A DNA stretch of 64,000 nucleotides, from contig CP136064.1 in the NCBI GenBank assembly GCA_032622095.1, positions 147,874,864 to 147,938,863 on the forward strand, written 5' to 3'. Made by a program: the position numbers and the translations under genes. The notes under the pieces were generated by a model. That model saw only the letters and a list, made by a program, of their open reading frames with translations, made no database searches and had not been told where the DNA came from. This DNA comes from Siphonodentalium dalli (lineage: Eukaryota; Mollusca; Scaphopoda; Gadilida; Siphonodentaliidae). Below are positions 44,764-57,955 of the stretch, one piece after another (the stretch's first letter is position 1; every line of letters starts with the position of its first letter).

Positions 44764-47234
44764 TATTGGGGGCCAAATTCACATTTAATAATTAATTGCG
44801 CTTAAGCGCAATTGCGTAATTGTTTGCACTTAAGCGTAATTATTTGCGCTTAAGCACAATTTATGGTTCTATGTAACTAAACACCCCTGGTGAATAAATA
44901 GGTTTATCCATAACTTAAGTCTTAACCTTAACTCCTATTGACATATCACCTCTTGTTTTCATTGGTTTGGATGGGTAGGGAGATATATCCTAACTTCTTT
45001 ATCAAAATGGCTGAGTCACGATAGTGTTACCTTCTGTTTTAGTTAGGGCGACTCGTGATAGATAGCATTATATTATCTTCTGTATTAGTTGGGGCCACTC
45101 GCGATAGCATTACCTTCTGTATTAGTCGGGGCGACTTTGATTTTCTTAAATTTTCGAGTATACAGGCACACCATATGAGGGAAGCGAGCCCTCAGTGACA
45201 CCACATTCGCGCTATATGACCAATGAAATACTATAGATCTGTGCAAGAGATGCTGATTTAATAAAAAATACTCGAGCTCGAGGACTGAGAGTCTGAGACA
45301 CCAAAGCTCCAGGAATGAGACACCAACTTTTGAGACGGGGATGCTGATAATATGAAAATATAAGTCAATACATTTAAGTAAACCATATGTGGTAAGCAAG
45401 CCCTCATGCAGTGACACCACATGCATAATAATGCTATATGACCATAGTAATGTATGGATCAGCATGGATCAGACAGTACAATCCAAAACTATTCCTTTAT
45501 ATTGTCATCCAGTTCATCATCTATATATTTAACTCATACCATTTCGATCATCCAATGGTGATCCATTCATATGACACGCTAACAAACATTAGTTTTCACA
45601 CATTAGAGAAGTAACAGATGTATTCCTCTACCAGTAAGTTCATTGATGTGGCTTAAGCACAATCAATTTCTCTTAAGCTTAATTATTTGTGCTTAAGCAT
45701 AATTATTTGCACTTATTTATGCTTAAGTGCAATTTATGGTTATATGTAACTAAACATCCCTTGTGAATAAATAGGTTTATCCATAACTCAACCTTAAAGG
45801 CACGTGCGGCCTTAATTGTCGAAAATATTCATATTTGTTCCAAACACCGTAAACAGAAAAACATTAAAACGCATACAGTTCCGATCATATATACCATGAT
45901 CATCGCGTAAACAGCATGTTATCACAAAGACCTACTATATTTTACCCAAGCAAGAGCCTGATTGTGTTACAGAAGACAGCACAATGCTACTGGCTAATCA
46001 CACACAAATGTCATAAACGCTCTTTATTAGTTCCATATCAGGTATTCACCAACAAAGAACGCTCTTTATGTTTACCATCATAATATAAACAAACACCAGA
46101 AAAGTAACTTTTTATGCATTTGTTTACATAACAATGGTCAAACAAATGACCATAACATACTGTTTATGCGATATTTCTTATTTGTATACGGACAAAGTCT
46201 ATCTACATTTTGATGTTCTTTCTGTTTGTGGCGGTTTTTGACGGGTGGAGATATTTTGACAGGATACCCACCGCCAAGGCCAACCGTGTCTTTAACCTAT
46301 TGACATATCACCTCTTGTTTTCATTGATTTGGATGGGTAGGGAGCCAGATTAACTTTTTTATTAAAATGGCTGACTCGCCATAACATTACCTTCTGATTT
46401 AGTCGGGGCAACTCGTGATAGCATTATATTTTCTTCAGCATTAGTCAGACTCAGGGCGACTCGCGATAGCATTACCTTCTGTATTAATCAGGGCCACTTT
46501 GAGTTTCTTCAATCTTTGAGTATACAGGCACACCATATGGGAGAAGCAAGCCCTCATTGACAACACAGTCACCCTATATGACCATGGAAATACTATTTAT
46601 CAATGCAAGAGATGCTAATTTAATTAAAATTCTGGAGCTCAAGGACTGAGACACCAAAGCTCCAGCAATGAAACACCAATTTTTGGGACAGGAATGCTGA
46701 TAATATGAAAATAGGGTATTTTCCCCTGATTTAAGTTAATAAGTACACCATATGAGGTAAGCAATCCCTCATGAAGTGACACCACATTCATGCTATATGA
46801 CCATAGTAATGGGCCAAATCTGTACAAAAATACTTTTAAAAAATTAAATGGAAAAATACAAGAGTTCCAGGAGGGAGACATCAATTCTTTATGCTGATAA
46901 AATGAAATTAGGGATTATCTTTGATTGTTGTACACAGACTCACAATTGACTGTTGAGTACTAGGCTAATAAAACAGGTTTTAAAATTAGCCACATGTTCC
47001 TCTTGTGTTGCTAGGTGTCAAATTCACAAGGTTATGCCAATAGTTTATGCCTTTATGGGAATACAGGTTAGATAGTAGTTAAAATTTCGCTTAAGCGCAA
47101 TTCATTATGCTGAAGCACAAATGCCCTGTTTGTGCTTTTAAGCACATGCAATATGTGGTATTTGCGCTTAAGCGTAATTATTTGCGCTTTTAACAGCATA
47201 ATTCATTATTAAATGTGAATTTGGCCTCCCATAC
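44764..47234. mobile_element. Larger palindrome-array element, copy 2
   Basis: Left end TATTGGGGGCCAAATTCAC, right end GTGAATTTGGCCTCCCATA. GCGCTTAAGCGC-type words lie just inside each end (44795-44865 and 47085-47200). Between them are two copies of a segment of about 600 bp (44880-45470 and 46290-46910) that includes tandem CTCGCGATAGCATTACCTTC words and 185-bp-type units. Confidence 0.65.
45798..46291. mobile_element. 494-bp TTAA-flanked MITE
   Basis: TTAA at 45794-45797 and 46292-46295. The ends AGGCACGTGCGGCCTTA and AGACACGGTTGGCCTTG (right, reverse complement) are imperfect. The parallel segment near 44930 reads CTTAACCTTAACTCCTATTG without it, an approximate empty site. Kolobok-like by target and end sequence. 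Confidence 0.7.
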
Positions 47235-47756
47235 TTCTTGCCACTGAAACTGAAACATGTATCTGAGCCCCTATGAGTAATTTTATGAGATTTCTGGAGT
47301 TTTTCATTAAACTTACATGATTGGCATTTCTTCCGCATGGCTATTTAAAACATTTCACACTCTGTGTATGCCTTATCCTTCTATATATTAACCATTTTTC
47401 ATCAAACTTTGGGGTTGGTCCCAAATTGCCTTCAAAAAAACTTGCGTTGTATCGTGGAATGTTTTTCTGAATCCCCCTCCCCCAGGAACATGACTATTTG
47501 AATTTTTTTGGGGGGTGGATAGAAGAGTGAGGAGATAAATTTGCCACACCTTTGCTTCATCGGTTTACTATTCTGCTAGCACATTGCACCACATATTGCT
47601 CCAGCATTAAATTTCAAATGCTTTCAGCCAACATATACCAGTAGTGTTTTTAAACTAATAGTTTATTAACTGTTTGATAGATCACATCAATCTTTACATT
47701 TAAAGGGATAAATAGATATCTTGGAGAATTGAATGTTGGCAATGTTGATCATACAG
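47235..47756. other. No gene seen
   Basis: AT-rich spacer with no recognised content. Confidence 0.45.
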
Positions 47757-48245
47757 CATTTTTTAACGTTGAAAATATAACGTTGATTAAACGTTGGGAA
47801 AATAACGTGGTAACAACGTTGGGAAAATAACGTTGATTCAACATTGGAAAAATAACGTTGATTCAACGTTGAAAATATAACGTTGATTCAACGTTGGAAA
47901 AATAACGTTGATTCAACGTTGGAAAAATAACGTTGATTCAACGTTGGAAAAATAACGTTGATTCAACGTTGGAAAAATAACGTTGATTCAACGTTGGAAA
48001 TACAACGTTGTTTCAACATTGATTTATTATTGGAGATATACCACAATAGCTCTTGCTAATTCCCTATTTCTGTTAATTTAACAACTCTAAATACAATGTT
48101 GGAAATGAAACGTTGATTCAATGTTGGAAAAATAACGTTGATTCAACGTTTGAAAAATAACGTTGATTCAACGTTGGAAAAATAACGTTGATTCAACGTT
48201 GAAAAAATGACGTTGATTCAACGTTGGAAATACAATGTTCATTCA
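47757..48245. repeat. CAACGTTG array, short regular form
   Basis: Two blocks (47757-48010 and 48095-48245) of a 26-bp unit, AACGTTGATTCAACGTTGGA plus AAAATA. The blocks are separated by a repeated AT-rich segment (TTGATTTATTATTGG...TAATTCCCTATTTC) that also follows the second block. Confidence 0.85.
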
Positions 48246-48461
48246 ACATTGATTTATTATTGGCTACAAATTGTAGTAGCTAGCACTGGCTAATTCCCTA
48301 TTTCGGTTATTATTAATATAACAACTCAATTGAATTTGTGTATAATACAAGTGTATCTATTCCCTGAACTTTCTGTATTGATTCTGATGTATATAAATAA
48401 TAATTGTGAGTCATAGAGAGCAATCAACATAAGTTTCAATGTATCACAAGGAAACATTTTG

Positions 48462-48660
48462 TATGGGAGGCCAAATTCACTTCAAATAATTATTTGTGCT
48501 TAAGCACAATTATTTGCCCTTAAGCTCCATTATTTGTGCTTAAGCGGAAATAATATAATTTCGCTTCAGTACAAATAAGCTATTTTAAAATTATTTGCGC
48601 TTAAACACAATTATTTGAGCTTAAACACAATTATTTGAGCTTAAGCGCAATTAAGAAAAT
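48462..48660. repeat. Palindrome-array element, left end only
   Basis: TATGGGAGGCCAAATTCAC is followed by TTATTTGTGCTTAAGCACAA-type words up to 48655. No matching right end was found, so the copy is truncated. Confidence 0.65.
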
Positions 48661-48944
48661 TAAAAACCATTACCTGACACACCGTGTTGATATTGGCAGA
48701 GTCCCCCACAAAGTATCATGGGACATTGAAATTCAAACATGGGGAATCATATTTTATTTTTGAGGGAAGATCTATATTGATGGGGAATTAACATACTTAT
48801 CTGGTAACTTTATTTATTTAACTTTTTATTGACACAATATTCAGTTAGGTATATAAAATTAAGTCAAGTCGAGTCCTTAAATCATTCAATTCACCAGTGT
48901 ATATCCCCACATTCAACCAAAATCAGGTATAGCGCTTGCAGCGT

Positions 48945-49200
48945 TGGCAGAACGTTGGTATACCGTTGGTTGATTTACCGTTAGTTTTTCAACGTTTAAC
49001 CAACATTTAAGTAACGTCGTGGGAATTACGTTGGAAAAACATTGTTGAAATAACGTTGGAAAAACGTTAGAAATCTAACCGTTGAATAACCGTTGGGAAT
49101 CAACGTTGAATCTACGTTGATTCAACGTAGTGAAAACTAACCAACGTAAACTCAACGGTACCAACCAAAAACCAACGTAGAATCAACGTAGCGTTGCTAT
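48945..49200. repeat. Right terminal CAACGTT region of the 21-kb element
   Basis: ACGTTGG/CAACGTT words in both orientations, ending CAACGTAGCGTTGCTATCTGGG. The outer part mirrors the left terminus (CTACGTTGAT). Confidence 0.8.
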
Positions 49201-49207
49201 CTGGGTA

Positions 49208-49724
49208 ACCATGTATTCATTATTATCATGACGTCATAGTAAACGTTCAGTACAGAGGGCAATTACGCCGCTTCCGCGCATAAGTCAATTCATTCAACAA
49301 CACATTAGCGGACATAATTAATTGCTCTTGCACTTTTTCGTCTATTTAATAATGCCGCCGGAAAAAAAAACTTAGCTCGCATTTCACAAAAACCGAGGCG
49401 GAATCGGGCGACCAGACAGCGGGAAACCCCAGAGCAGCAGCGTAATAGTGTTTTTTTGACATTTTCGGCAACTTTTATTCGAATTATCGTTACTCAACTG
49501 AATAATATGTGTTTTAAATACACCACAGGAGTTCACCTTCTGTCAAATGTATTTTAAAATAAACACGCGGGTGGATAAGTACGAGGGAGGATATGGACAC
49601 CCTCTTATAATGTGCCGTTATAAAATGTAACGCCCAAAATAATTTGTGTGTTCTTACATGAAGTAGCATATGTTTATTTGTTAAAATCTCTATTTTTCCC
49701 GAGCATCGCCGGGTCCATCCTCTA

Positions 49725-49735
<11 letters not shown>
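49208..49735 (+). mobile_element. Right part of the interrupted Helentron-like repeat
   Basis: Matches 54700-55140 from ACCATGTATTCATTATTATC to GCATCGCCGGGTCCATCC, then CTAGTATATA and a (TA)n tract. Near 49350 it holds ATGCCGCCGGAAAAAAAAAC. In the other copy the same ATG opens MPPEKKETWLAFHKKT before a stop, possibly the start of a lost Rep/helicase gene. Confidence 0.7.
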
Positions 49736-49769
<34 letters not shown>

Positions 49770-49770
<1 letters not shown>

Positions 49771-50385
49771 TAGAAGGTGACCCGACTTCGTCCGGGCTTT
49801 GACCTTGAATTGTCTATTTTGAAGGTCAAGGTCAAGTGGGGTCACGATTTGACCAGTCCAAAAACACTGCCCGGACAAAAGTACCCGACAAACGTGCCCG
49901 TCGAAATCCATCCGGTTTTACCCGATTTGACCTTGAATTGATCATTTTGAAGGTCAAGGTCTGGTCGGGGTCACGATTGGACCCGTCAAAAACAATCAGT
50001 GGACAAACGTAACCCCACGTATCAAATTTCGTCGAAATCCCATCAAAATTGGCGATTTGACCTTGAAGTTACCCGATTTCAAGGTCAAGATCACGTCGCA
50101 CGGGCAAATTAATATGCTTATGAGACTCGCCATAAGAAAGTACCCCCACATACCAAGTTTCATCGAAATCCCGTGATATTCGGGCGTTTGACCTTGAAAT
50201 GACCCGATTTCAAGGTCAAGGTCACGTCGCACGGACAAATTAATAGGCCCATACCACCCGCCGGCCGAAAATACCCCCACATACCAAGTTTCATCGAAAT
50301 CGGGTTGGCCGTTTTCGAGTTCATCGCGAACAGACAGACACACACACAGACACACAAACAGATCTTCCAAAATATATAATAGACT
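49770..50385 (-). mobile_element. Helentron-like non-autonomous element A
   Basis: The minus strand starts at TATTATATATTTTGGAAGATC with a TGTGTGTCTG microsatellite and the ATCGATGAACTCGAAAACGG-like block. Alternating TGACCTTGACCTTGAAAT and TGGTATGTGGGGGTA blocks follow. It ends with GCCCGGACGAAGTCGGGTC and CTTCTAGTATATA, a short hairpin then CTAG, like Helentron ends. Confidence 0.6.
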
Positions 50386-52042
50386 AGCCGATGAGCCCGA
50401 CGTTGTCCGGGCTATTCAAAAACCAAATTTCAAGTCGATAGCTCTACCCAGCCCGAAATTTCAAGTCGATAGCTCTACCCGTTTCCGAGATCTGGTCTGC
50501 GCATGCGCGAAGCTGGCGTCGAACGGGCTCGGCGACCCGATAAAATTCGTATCCGGGGCAAGATACATTCACATAGCAAATTTCAAGTCGATAGCTCCAC
50601 CCGTTTCCGAGATCTCGTCTGCGCATGCGCGAAGCTGGTGTCGCACGGGCTCGGCGACCCGATAAAATTCGTATCCGGGGCAAGATACATTCACATAGCA
50701 AATTTCAAGTCGATAGCTCCACCCGTTTCCGAGATCTCGTCTGCGCATGCGCGAAGCGGGCGCCGCACGGGCTCGCCAATACGACAACGTTCACCGCCTG
50801 GTCAAACTACACACACGTACCAAGTTTCGTCCCGATCGGTCGAGAATCGTAGATTTGTATAAATGACAGACAAACAAACAAACAAACATACATACAGACA
50901 GAGGTCTTCAAAATATATATGAGACTAGCCGATGAGCCCGACGTTGTCCGGGCTATTCAAAAACCAAATTTCAAGTCGATAGCTCTACCCAGCCCGAAAT
51001 TTCAAGTCGATAGCTCTACCCGTTGTCGAGATCTCGTCTGCGCATGCGCGAAGCTGGCGTCGCACGGGCTCGGCGACCCGATAAAATTCGCATCCGGGGC
51101 AAGATACATTCACATACCAAATATCAAGTCGATAGCTCCACCCGTTTCCGAGATCTCGTCTGCGCATGCGCGAAGCGGGCGCCGCACGGGCTCGCCAATA
51201 CGACAACGTTCACCGCCTGGTCAAACTACACACATGTACCAAGTTTCGTCCCGATCGGTCGAGAATCGTAGATTTGTATAAATGACAGACAGACAAACAA
51301 ACAAACAAACAAACATACATACAGACAGAGGTCTTCAAAATATATATGAGACTAGCCGATGAGCCCGACGTTGTCCGGGCTATTCAAAAATCAAATTTCA
51401 AGTCGATATCTCTACCCAGCCCGACGTTGTCCGGGCTATTCAAAAACCAAATTTCAAGTCGATAGCTCTACCCGTTTCCGAGATCTGGTCTGCGCATGCG
51501 CGAAGCTGGAGTTGCACGGGCTCGGCAACCCGACAAAATTCGTATCCGGGGCAAGATACATTCACATACCAAATTTCAAGTCGATAGCTCCACCCGTTTC
51601 CGAGATCTCGTCTGCACATGCGCGAAGCCTGCGTCCCACGGGCTCGGCGACCCGATAAAATTCGCATCCGGGGCAAGATACATTCACATACCAAATATCA
51701 AGTCGATAGCTCCACCCGTTTCCGAGATCTCGTCTGCGCATGCGCGAAGCCTGCGTCCCACGGGCTCGGCGACCCGATAAAATTCGTATCCGGGGCTAGA
51801 TACATTCACATACCAAATATCAAGTCGATAGCTCCACCCGTTTCCGAGATCTCGTCTGCGCATGCGCGAAACGGGCGCCGCACGGGCTCGCCAATACGAC
51901 AACGTTCACCGCCTGGTCAAACTACACACACGTACCAAGTTTCGTCCCGATCGGTCGAGAATCGTAGATTTGTATAAATGACAGACAGACAAACAAACAA
52001 ACAAACATACATACAGACAGAGGTCTTCAAAATATATATGAG
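50386..52042 (+). repeat. Three tandem composite units carrying TGCGCATGCGCG
   Basis: Each larger unit starts ACTAGCCGATGAGCCCGACG (about 50386, 50931 and 51352). It contains one to four copies of a roughly 112-bp segment (TTTCAAGTCGATAGCTC...TCTGCGCATGCGCGAAGC...CGGGGCAAGATACATTCACA). It ends with an ACAAACAAACAAACATACAT tract and TCTTCAAAATATATATGAG. All frames are open because of the repeat; none is taken as coding. Confidence 0.8.
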
Positions 52043-54478
52043 ATATCTATTATATATTTTGAAAGATCTGTGTGTGTGTGTATGTGTGTGTGTGTCTGTC
52101 TGTAATCGATGAACTCAAAAACGACTAAGCCAATGTCGATGAAACTTGGTATTTGGGGGTATTTTCGGGCCACGATGAACATAGGCCTATTAATTTGTTC
52201 GTGTGAGGTCAACTTTTCACGTGTCGAGGTCAAATCTGTTTTTACGCCGTTTTGCGCTAATATATTTCAGTTCGGTGCTCACAAATCGATTCGATATAGC
52301 GCGAATAATAAATTGTCAGTCATATAATTTGCACGGTTAGAATCTGTGTGGCTTCATCTTTCCAGCGATATATAATATGTATGTATCCGTTTTAGTTATC
52401 TGCCTCAATTATTAAGAAGAAGTGGTACGATCTTCTATCAGGATAAAAACAATGCGTAACTTCTATGACGTCGTTAGAGTTCATAAAGTTAGATCACGTT
52501 AACTCTCACCCGGCCGATGCATTTGACTGTTTCAGACGTCTTGGCGATATCTCGGGCACCGATGGTAATTTATCTTTACGTTGAAACTTGAGGCGCGTTT
52601 ATATACTTCAGTGGAAATCAAATCGGGTTAAACTGGCGGATTTTTACGGACGAAATTTGATGCATAGGGTATCTCGGTATCCGCTGGGCCGATTTCCCGG
52701 TATCCGCTGGGCCGATTTCCACCATTTTTGGGGTGTTGGACCCCACCTGACCTTGACCTTCAAAATGGTAAATTCAAGGTCAAATCGGGTAAAACCGGAT
52801 GGATTTCGACGGGTACTTTTGTCGGGTACTTTTGTTCGGGCACTGTGTTTTGGACGGGTCAAATCGTGACCCCACTTGACCTTGGCCTTCAAAATAGACA
52901 ATTCAAGGTCAAAGCCCGGACGAAGTCGGGTCACCTTCTAGTCTATTATATATTTTGAAAGATCTGTGTGTGTGTGTATCTATCTGTCTGTCTGTCAGTA
53001 ATCGATGGACTCAAATACGGCTGAGCCAATTTCGATGAAACTTGGTATGTGGGGGTATTTTCGGGTCAGGACTAACATAGGCCTATTAATTTGTCCGTGC
53101 GAGGTCAACTTTTCACGTGCCGAGGTCAAATCTGTTTTTACGCCGTTTTGCGCTAATATATTTCAGTTCGGTGCTTACAAATCGATTCGAAACAGCGCGA
53201 ATAATAACATGCCAGTCATAATAATGACACTGTGAGAATCTTTCGTGTTTCCTCTTTCCAACGATATATAATATGTATGTATCCGTTTTAGTTATCTGCC
53301 TCAATTATTAAGAAGAAGTGGTACGATCTTCTATCAGGGTAAAAACAATGCGTAACTTCTATGACGTCGTTAGAGGTCATAAAGTTAGATCACGTTAACT
53401 CTTAACCTGCCGATGCATTTGACTGTTTCAGACGTCTTGGCGATATCTCGGGCACCGATGGTAATTTATCTTTACGTTGAAACTTGATAATTAATGAGCG
53501 TGTGTATATGAGGCGCGTTTATATACTTGAGTGGAAATCAAATCGGGTTAAAAGGTCAAATCGGGTAAAACCGGATGGATTTCGACGGGTACTTTTGTTC
53601 GGGCAGTGTTTTGGACGGGTCAAATCGTGACCCCACTTGACCTTGGCCTTCAAAATAGACAATTCAAGGTCAAACCCCGGACGAAGTCGGGTCACCTTCT
53701 ATCTATTATATATTTTGGAAGATCTGTGTGTCTGTCTGTAATCGATGGACTCGAAAACGGCACAGCCGATTTCGATGAAACTTAGTATGTGGGGATATTT
53801 TCGGGCCAGGAGTAACATAGGCCTATTAATTTTCAGATCCGAGGTCAACTTTTCACGTGCCGATGTCAAATCTGTTTTTACGCTGTGTTACGGGACTTTC
53901 ATTTGAGTTCGGTGCTTACAAATCGATTCGAAACAGCGCGAATAATAAAATGCCAGTCATAATAATGACACTGTGAGAATCTTTCGTGTTTCCTCTTTCC
54001 AACGATATATAATGCGTATGTATCCGTTTTAGTTATCTGCCTCGATTATCAAGAAGAAATGGTACTATCTTCCATCAGGATAAAAACAATGCGTAACTTC
54101 TATGACGTCGTTAGAGGTCATAACGTTAGATCACGTTAACGCTTAACCGGCCGATGCATTTGACTGTTTCAGACGTCTTGGCGATATCTCGGGCACCGAT
54201 GGTAATTTATCTTTACGTTGAAACTTGATAATTAATGAGCGTGTGTATATGAGGCGCGTTTATATACTTGAGTGGAAATCAAATCGGGTTAAACTGGCGG
54301 ATTTTTACGGACGAAATTTGATGCATAGGGTATCTCGGTATCCGCTGGGCCGATTTCCCGGTATCCGCTGGGCCGATTTCCACCATTTTTGGGGTGTTGG
54401 TGTTTGACCCCACCTGACCTTGACCTTCAAAATGGTCAATTCAAGGTCAAAGCCCGGACGAAGTCGGGTCACCTTCTA
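52043..54478 (+). mobile_element. Three successive Helentron-like elements
   Basis: Copies at about 52045-52943, 52944-53699 and 53700-54478. Each starts CTATTATATATTTTG with a TG-rich microsatellite and ends GCCCGGACGAAGTCGGGTC-ACCTTCTA. The first two and the third share an extra middle block (TTTTACGCCGTTTTGCGCTA, then GAAGAAGTGGTACGATCTTC) absent from element A. The second lacks about 200 bp present in the others. Confidence 0.65.
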
Positions 54479-54516
<38 letters not shown>

Positions 54517-54518
<2 letters not shown>

Positions 54519-55140
54519 TAATATATAAATGCGAATTTCTGTGTGTGTGTATGTGTGTTCCCTATACACTTTGTGGTTTCTCGACCGATCGCCTCGAAAT
54601 TTGGTATCTAGGCGTAACTTGACCCGGGGAAGGACATGGGCTGTGTACTGTTTGCGCCAGACGTCGCGTTTTCATGTTACGGGATCATTTTAATCCGTAA
54701 CCATGTATTCATTATTATCGTGACGTCATAGTTCAGTACAGAGGGTAATTGCGCCGTTTCCGCGCATAAGTCAATTCGTTCAGCAACACATTAGCGGACA
54801 AAATTAATTGCTCTTGCACTTTTTCGTCTATTTAGTAATGCCGCCGGAAAAAAAAGAAACTTGGCTCGCATTTCACAAAAAAACCTAGGCGGAATCGGGC
54901 GACCAGACAGTGGGAAACCCCAGAGCATCAGCGTAATAGTGTTTTTTGACATTTTCGGCAACTTTTATTCGATTTATCGTTACTCAACTGAATAACATGT
55001 TTTTAAATAGGAGTTCACCTTCTGTCAAATGTATTTTAAAATAAACACGCTGGTGGATTTGTGTGTTCTTACATGAAGTAGCCTATGTTTATTTGTTAAA
55101 ATCTCTATTTTTCCCGAGCATCGCCGGGTCCATCCTCTAG
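54517..55140 (+). mobile_element. Uninterrupted Helentron-like repeat (empty site of the 21-kb insertion)
   Basis: ATCTTAATATATAAATGCG to GCCGGGTCCATCCTCTAG, bounded by (TA)n tracts. At 54698-54699 the single TA corresponds to the insertion point of the 21.3-kb element. Confidence 0.75.
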
Positions 55141-55154
55141 TATATATATATATA

Positions 55155-55400
55155 TAAATACCTTTATTTCCTCCAATTTCGGAGAGCAGTGATAACATAA
55201 TTACAGGTTACATGTATATATTGCAGTGATGATAAAAGAGTTTGACAAAAGTTTGACAAATACATTGTTTGACAAAAGAGAATTGACATGAAAAGCACAT
55301 ACACTTTTTAACAAATGGACCCAACACAAACAGAACACCTGTGCAGTCTCGCAGACTAAACGTCCACATGCAGTCACAAACAACACGGGCGCACATACAG
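55155..55400 (-). mobile_element. LINE 3' end fragment
   Basis: On the minus strand CTCCGAAATTGGAGGAAATAA and AGGTATTTATATATA form a CR1/L2-like 3' terminus. Upstream sequence keeps no recognisable protein. Confidence 0.4.
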
Positions 55401-55529
55401 GAAGGCCCTAACTTACATACTTAAATACACATATGCATACATATATACACATATACATACATATAAACACACAATTACATACATACGTACACATACATAT
55501 ATACATACACATATATATATATATATATA

Positions 55530-56859
55530 TCTATTATATATTTTGGAAGATCTGTGTGTGTGTGTGTCTGTGTGTGTGTGTGTCTGTAATCGATGGACTC
55601 AAAAACGGCCGAGCCGATTTCGATAAAACTTGGTATGTGTGGGTACTTTCGGCCGGGGAGTGACATGGGCCTATTAATTTGCCCGTGCGACGTGACCTTG
55701 ACCTTGAAATCGGGTCATTTCAAGGTCAAACGCCCGAATATCATGGGATTTCGATGAAACTTGGTATGTGGGGGTACTTTCGTATGGGGAGTCTCATAAG
55801 CATATTAATTTGCCCGTGCGACGTGACCTTGGCTTTGAAATCGGGTCATTTCAAGGTCAAACGCCCAAATATCACGGGATTTCGATGAAACTTGGTATGT
55901 GGGGGTACCTTCTTATGGGGAGTCTCATAAGCATATTCATTTGCCCGTGCGACGTGACATTGACCTTGAAATCGGGTCAATTCAAGGTAAAATCACCAAT
56001 TTTGATGGTATTTCGACGAAATTTTATTTTACTTTTGTTCACTGGGTGTTTTGGACGGGTCAAATCGTGACCCCGACCTGACCTTGACCTTCAAAATGAT
56101 CAATTCAAGGTCAAATCGGGTAAAACCGGGTGGATTTCGACGGGTACTTTTGTCGGGTACTTTTGTTCGGGCAGTGTTTTGGACGGGTCAAATCGTGACC
56201 CCCTTGACCTTGGCCTTCAAAATAGACAATTCAAGGTCAAAGCCCGGACGAAGTCGGGTCACCTTCTAGTATATATATATATCTATTATATATTTTGGAA
56301 GATCTGTTTGTTTGTGTGTAATCGATGAACTCGAAAACGGCCAACCCGATTTTTATGAAACTTGGTATGTGGGGCTACCTTCTGCCGGGGAGTGGCATAC
56401 ACCTATTAATTTACCCGTGCGACGTAACCTTGAAATCGGGTCATTTCAAGGTCAAACGCCCGAATATCACGGGATTTCGATGAAACTTGGTATGTGTGGG
56501 TACTTTTGGCCGGGGAGTCTCATAAGCCTATTCATTTGCCCGTGCGACGTGACCTTGACCTTGAAATCGAGTCAATTCAAGGTAAAATCGCGAATTTTGA
56601 TGGGATTTCAACGAAATTTGATACGTGGGGTTACTTTTGTCCACTGAGTGTTTTGGGCGGTTGAGTCGTGACCTTGACCTTCAAAATGATCAATTCAAGG
56701 TCAAATCGGGTAAAACCGGATGGATTTCGACGGGCACGTTTGTCGGGTACTTTTGTCCGGGCAGTGTTTTGGACTGGTCAAATCGTGACTCCACTTGACC
56801 TTGACCTTCAAAATGGACAATTCAAGGTCAAAGCCCGGACGAAGTCGGGTCACCTTCTA

Positions 56860-56862
<3 letters not shown>
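55530..56862 (+). mobile_element. Two more Helentron-like elements
   Basis: Copies at about 55530-56268 and 56280-56862, each followed by (TA)n. They resemble element A, with repeated CGTGCGACGTGACCTTGACC blocks. Long frames through them are driven by these repeats. Confidence 0.65.
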
Positions 56863-56925
<63 letters not shown>

Positions 56926-56939
56926 GATGATGATGGATT

Positions 56940-57955
56940 GTGAAATAACACCTTTAAAGTCATTAGCTTCACTCCCGGTGGGTATATATTTCATGTCAGA
57001 CAGAACTGTATCCGATATACCATAAGAAAGGTCATAAAAAACTAGAAATAAAACCCCAAGGTTGCATATTATTGATGCGGTATTCGCCCCGTATTAAATT
57101 GTTGAAAACTGCGGTCAGAGTAAGAAATCTTCTCAGATACAACCACATTTTCGGCGCGAATCATCGCGTGGAGGTCATGGAATTATATTCGGAAGAAATC
57201 GGAACCGCCCGAAAAACGACGATCGGCTGGCACACACGGTTAAGAGAACAGCCAAAACAATAGCCGACATGTCGATAACCGAAAGTAGATTCAACAAAAC
57301 ACAAACTAGATAATGTGATTAGGTCTTGATTTTTGCATCGATATCTCATGTTTTCTAATTGAAATGTCGAGAATTAATTGGCAACTAACAAAGTGTACAC
57401 ACTGTGTATATGTTATATATGGATTGTTTGCAAATTTAGGCGTGAATGGGTATTCGTGCACAGCATGCAAAATACGATTGGCACACCTCCGAACCGATCA
57501 GCTGATCCAGGTCATGCTTCTCATCGATTGAAAATAAACAAATCGGGGAATTCCTGCCCTTCTTATCAAACGTCAACACATTTGGTCGAATTTAAGATGA
57601 AGTTATCTGCAATGGCATTATTGACTTATGTAAATGGAAATTATTAGCAATATTTCAAACGCAGAGAGTGCATGAACCACCGATCGATCTATAAATTATA
57701 ATAGCCCAATCGGGCTGAACTAGATCGATTGGTCTTCCTGGCATAGTGGTTGCTGCTGTAAGAGAGGGAACTCTAAATTTCTTAAATATTAAAATTTTGT
57801 TTGTTTTCAGATTTGTACAAGTTTATAATGAATATTACTAGTAAAAAAATATACCATTGTCTTTCATTAGTTTCAAAATAAATGAGAATTTTTTTTAATT
57901 GGTAGAAACAGCTGGTCGAAAGAACAATTTAGAGTACTCCCCTTATCCCAGATTC
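56940..57955. other. No gene supported
   Basis: Open frames at 57072-57263 and 57378-57647 show no recognisable domain. The segment starts with TTGTGAAATAACACCTTTAA, which recurs inverted near 61925. Confidence 0.4.

Noticed and set aside
50503-51977. Several 80-120-codon frames with repeating SSAHAR or FKSIAPPVSE text
   Set aside because: They translate the tandem 112-bp unit in several phases and on both strands.
54389-56943. Frames ending in IYIYIYIY
   Set aside because: Translation of (TA)n tracts joined to Helentron-like repeats.
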